DNA of 7,146 nt, taken from Mageeibacillus sp. UBA1255 (lineage in GTDB: Bacteria > Bacillota > Clostridia > UBA1212 > UBA1255). The translations under genes were made by a program, and so were the position numbers. The stretch is from NCBI GenBank assembly GCA_002308795.1, contig DBVV01000045.1, forward strand, positions 2,461 through 9,606. The letters run 5' to 3'. This document shows positions 6,046 through 7,146 of the stretch, one piece after another. The stretch's first letter is position 1, and each line of letters starts with the position of its first letter. Under the pieces are notes generated by a model. It did no database searches and was not told where the DNA came from. It saw nothing but the letters and a program-made list of their open reading frames with translations.

Positions 6046-6529
6046 AGATATGGAAAGCGAATACCCGGACGAAAACGAGCAGTGGCGAATTGATCGAGCT
6101 TATGAAATAAATGACGGTTATCTTGATGACGAGCGTTGCAACCTGGATATTCAGTTATCCCGTCCCATTATCGTGATCGGTGATATTGGAAGATGGAATG
6201 GTCGAGTTATGGGATACAAGGAGATCAAAAGCGGAAACATCAAGGACTGTCTATATTCTGATTGCGATTACAACACATGGTTCGTTGACAAAAACGGCGA
6301 TCTCCGCTGTACCGCCGTCCATCACGACGGAACGAACTACTACCTTTACAGAACATATAAAGACGATGTGAGCGAGAAACAGATTGAGAATCTCAAATGG
6401 AAGATATATAACGGAAAAGCTACGCTTGCGGATATATCCCGTGTAACACGCCGTCTCGGTGACGAGATTGGCAAGGTTTACGGATGGGAATTTCCGCAAA
6501 GGCAAAAAACAGATATCGGCGCCAGATAA
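5987..6529 (+). CDS. Conserved ICE-associated hypothetical protein with HHDGTN motif
   Basis: This soluble protein has 180 residues from the ATG chosen by the AAGGAGG at 5971-5977. Residues 1-50 are strongly acidic and rich in Trp, Tyr, Asp and Glu. The core holds DDERCNLDIQLSRPIIVIGD (47-66), then GRWNGRVMGYKEI (68-80), SGNIKDCLYSDCDYNTWFVD (82-101) and HHDGTNYYLYR (112-122). A C-terminal helical part, ADISRVTRRLGDEIGKVYGW (148-167), closes the protein. The core resembles, from memory, a family of hypothetical proteins spread through Clostridia conjugative elements and some phages. I know no experimentally supported function. Paired acidic residues and the HHDGTN loop could bind a metal or a nucleic acid, but no known active site is evident. 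The upstream gene overlaps it by 59 bases in another frame. Small acidic element proteins of this kind are sometimes anti-defence factors; that is speculation here. Confidence 0.82.
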   Translation: MEKTDHLIWSDQIDYEDWREDMESEYPDENEQWRIDRAYEINDGYLDDERCNLDIQLSRPIIVIGDIGRWNGRVMGYKEIKSGNIKDCLYSDCDYNTWFVDKNGDLRCTAVHHDGTNYYLYRTYKDDVSEKQIENLKWKIYNGKATLADISRVTRRLGDEIGKVYGWEFPQRQKTDIGAR

Positions 6530-6545
6530 CAGCGCAAAATACAGA

Positions 6546-6562
6546 CCACAAGACACTTGTGG
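6546..6562 (+). other. Perfect 7-bp intergenic hairpin before the winged-helix gene
   Basis: CCACAAG (6546-6552) and CTTGTGG (6556-6562) are exact reverse complements separated by ACA. It sits in a 58-bp gap and lacks a T tract, so it is not a standard terminator. It could be an operator for a dimeric regulator, possibly the winged-helix protein encoded just downstream, or an mRNA processing or stability hairpin. Confidence 0.5.
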
Positions 6563-6587
6563 CAGAAAACATGAATAGGAGAACACA

Positions 6588-6893
6588 ATGGAAAATGTAT
6601 TATTAAAAAAGAAAAAAGAACTCTACGGTCATCTTTTTAAGTATCACAGAGGAAAAGAAAACGCTATCAGCTGCTGTCAGCTTGCAATAAGATTTCGCCT
6701 TGATGATAAAACCGTTCGCAGCCTTGTTTCAAAGCTCCGCAAGGAAGGCGTGCCGATCTGCAGCTGCCAATACGGATATTTTTATCCCGGAAGTTATTCC
6801 GATGTTATTGAGGTTGTTGGAAAATTCAGCAAGTATCTTGCAACTCTTTCTGCCACAAGCAGCAACCTATTAAAATCCACCGTCCTTAGTTAA
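6588..6893 (+). CDS. Small winged-helix DNA-binding protein
   Basis: The protein has 101 residues and its start is supported by AGGAG at 6577-6581. Residues 11-60 look like a winged helix-turn-helix: a first helix LYGHLFKYH (12-20), a second helix around CCQLAIRFR (29-37), a recognition-type helix DKTVRSLVSKLRKEG (40-54), and a beta wing around VPICSCQYGYFYPG (55-68). The remainder (70-101) is a helix that could pair two copies. Proteins of this shape, with the HRGKEN and GYFYPG signatures, are common in Clostridia ICEs and phages near replication or transfer genes (recalled). It could regulate the module or help load replication proteins. A hairpin palindrome at 6546-6562 lies immediately upstream. 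The next gene starts 19 bases after the stop with its own strong ribosome binding site. Confidence 0.8.
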   Translation: MENVLLKKKKELYGHLFKYHRGKENAISCCQLAIRFRLDDKTVRSLVSKLRKEGVPICSCQYGYFYPGSYSDVIEVVGKFSKYLATLSATSSNLLKSTVLS

Positions 6894-6897
6894 AGAG

Positions 6898-6904
6898 AAG
6901 GAGG
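6898..6904 (+). promoter_or_regulatory. Ribosome binding site AAGGAGG for the giant polyvalent protein gene
   Basis: AAGGAGG lies 8 bases before the ATG at 6913 and after the TAA at 6891-6893. This confirms the start of the gene that runs off the right edge. Confidence 0.85.
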
Positions 6905-6912
6905 CATAACGT

Positions 6913-7146
6913 ATGCCAAGCAAGTACAACCTGACAGTTGAACTGTCAAAACAGACAGCGCGCGATCTTTCCTCTTCGCCCGGAAAGTATATGTCATTCC
7001 TCATAACGGCGGCGAATAACTACAAATACAGTTTTGCAGATCAGATCCTGATCTACGCGCAAAAACCTTCCGCAACGGCGTGTGCCGAGATTGAAACATG
7101 GAATAAGCTCGGACGCTGGGTCAACAAAGGCACGAAAGGTATCACC
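6913..7146 (+). CDS. N-terminus of a large polyvalent ICE protein (ArdC-like domain, probable helicase/methyltransferase fusion), 3' end missing
   Basis: Seventy-eight codons are visible and the frame is open at the window edge. The sequence runs MPSKYNLTVELSKQTARDLS, then a helix SPGKYMSFLITAANNYKYSF, FADQILIYAQKPSATACAEI, and TWNKLGRWVNKGTKGI. The blocks FADQILIYAQ, ACAEIETWNKLGR and NKGTKGI match the N-terminal ArdC/LtrC-like antirestriction domain that opens the giant (often 2,000-3,000 residue) proteins of Clostridia conjugative elements. In those proteins the same chain usually continues into SNF2-type helicase and N6-adenine methyltransferase-like regions. Here only the start can be seen, so whether those domains are present is inference. 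ArdC-type domains bind single-stranded DNA and protect incoming DNA from host restriction. The genes just upstream encode small proteins typical of this neighbourhood. Confidence 0.85.
   Translation, partial: MPSKYNLTVELSKQTARDLSSSPGKYMSFLITAANNYKYSFADQILIYAQKPSATACAEIETWNKLGRWVNKGTKGIT

Noticed and set aside
6251..6586. Minus-strand reading frame opposite the 180-residue protein gene
   Set aside because: It runs opposite a conserved + strand gene and lacks a ribosome binding site and any recognisable domain; it is a shadow.

Overview
The window looks like an internal piece of an integrative and conjugative element (ICE) from a low-to-moderate-GC Firmicute, most likely a gut Clostridia such as an Oscillospiraceae- or Lachnospiraceae-type organism. 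Three things support this: strong AGGAGG-type ribosome binding sites before nearly every gene, all genes on the + strand in tightly packed operons, and a right half whose proteins I recognise from memory as the ICE-borne 'large polyvalent protein' neighbourhood. No database search was possible, so family names rest on recalled sequence patterns.

Left half (1-4289), an envelope/export module. The window opens inside a TadE-like (pseudopilin-like) gene whose start lies upstream. Its stop codon overlaps the ribosome binding site of a 255-residue membrane-anchored protein, which has a long acidic Thr/Pro-rich linker and a C-terminal domain with 17 cysteines. A strong intrinsic terminator (1192-1228) follows. 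Next is a 985-residue protein with a clear signal peptide, several probable beta-sandwich domains and no sortase motif. Directly after it is a 27-residue single-pass membrane microprotein with its own good ribosome binding site. Together these could build or decorate a cell-surface structure used during conjugation, but that is inference.

Right half (4335-7146), a cytoplasmic accessory module. A 203-residue protein with a CTGGFG...RGR motif and a 314-residue protein are translationally coupled by a TGATG overlap. A 52-residue zinc-ribbon protein follows through an ATGA overlap, and its 3' end is read in a second frame as the start of a 180-residue conserved ICE protein. After a 58-bp gap with a perfect hairpin comes a 101-residue winged-helix protein. 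Last is the first 78 codons of what is probably the giant ArdC-like/helicase polyvalent protein gene, which runs off the right edge.

No tRNA, rRNA, CRISPR array, insertion sequence, attachment site or recognisable oriT was seen. No gap between genes exceeds 75 bases. No convincing promoter was found inside the window; the genes look fed by promoters outside it or by read-through of the terminator.
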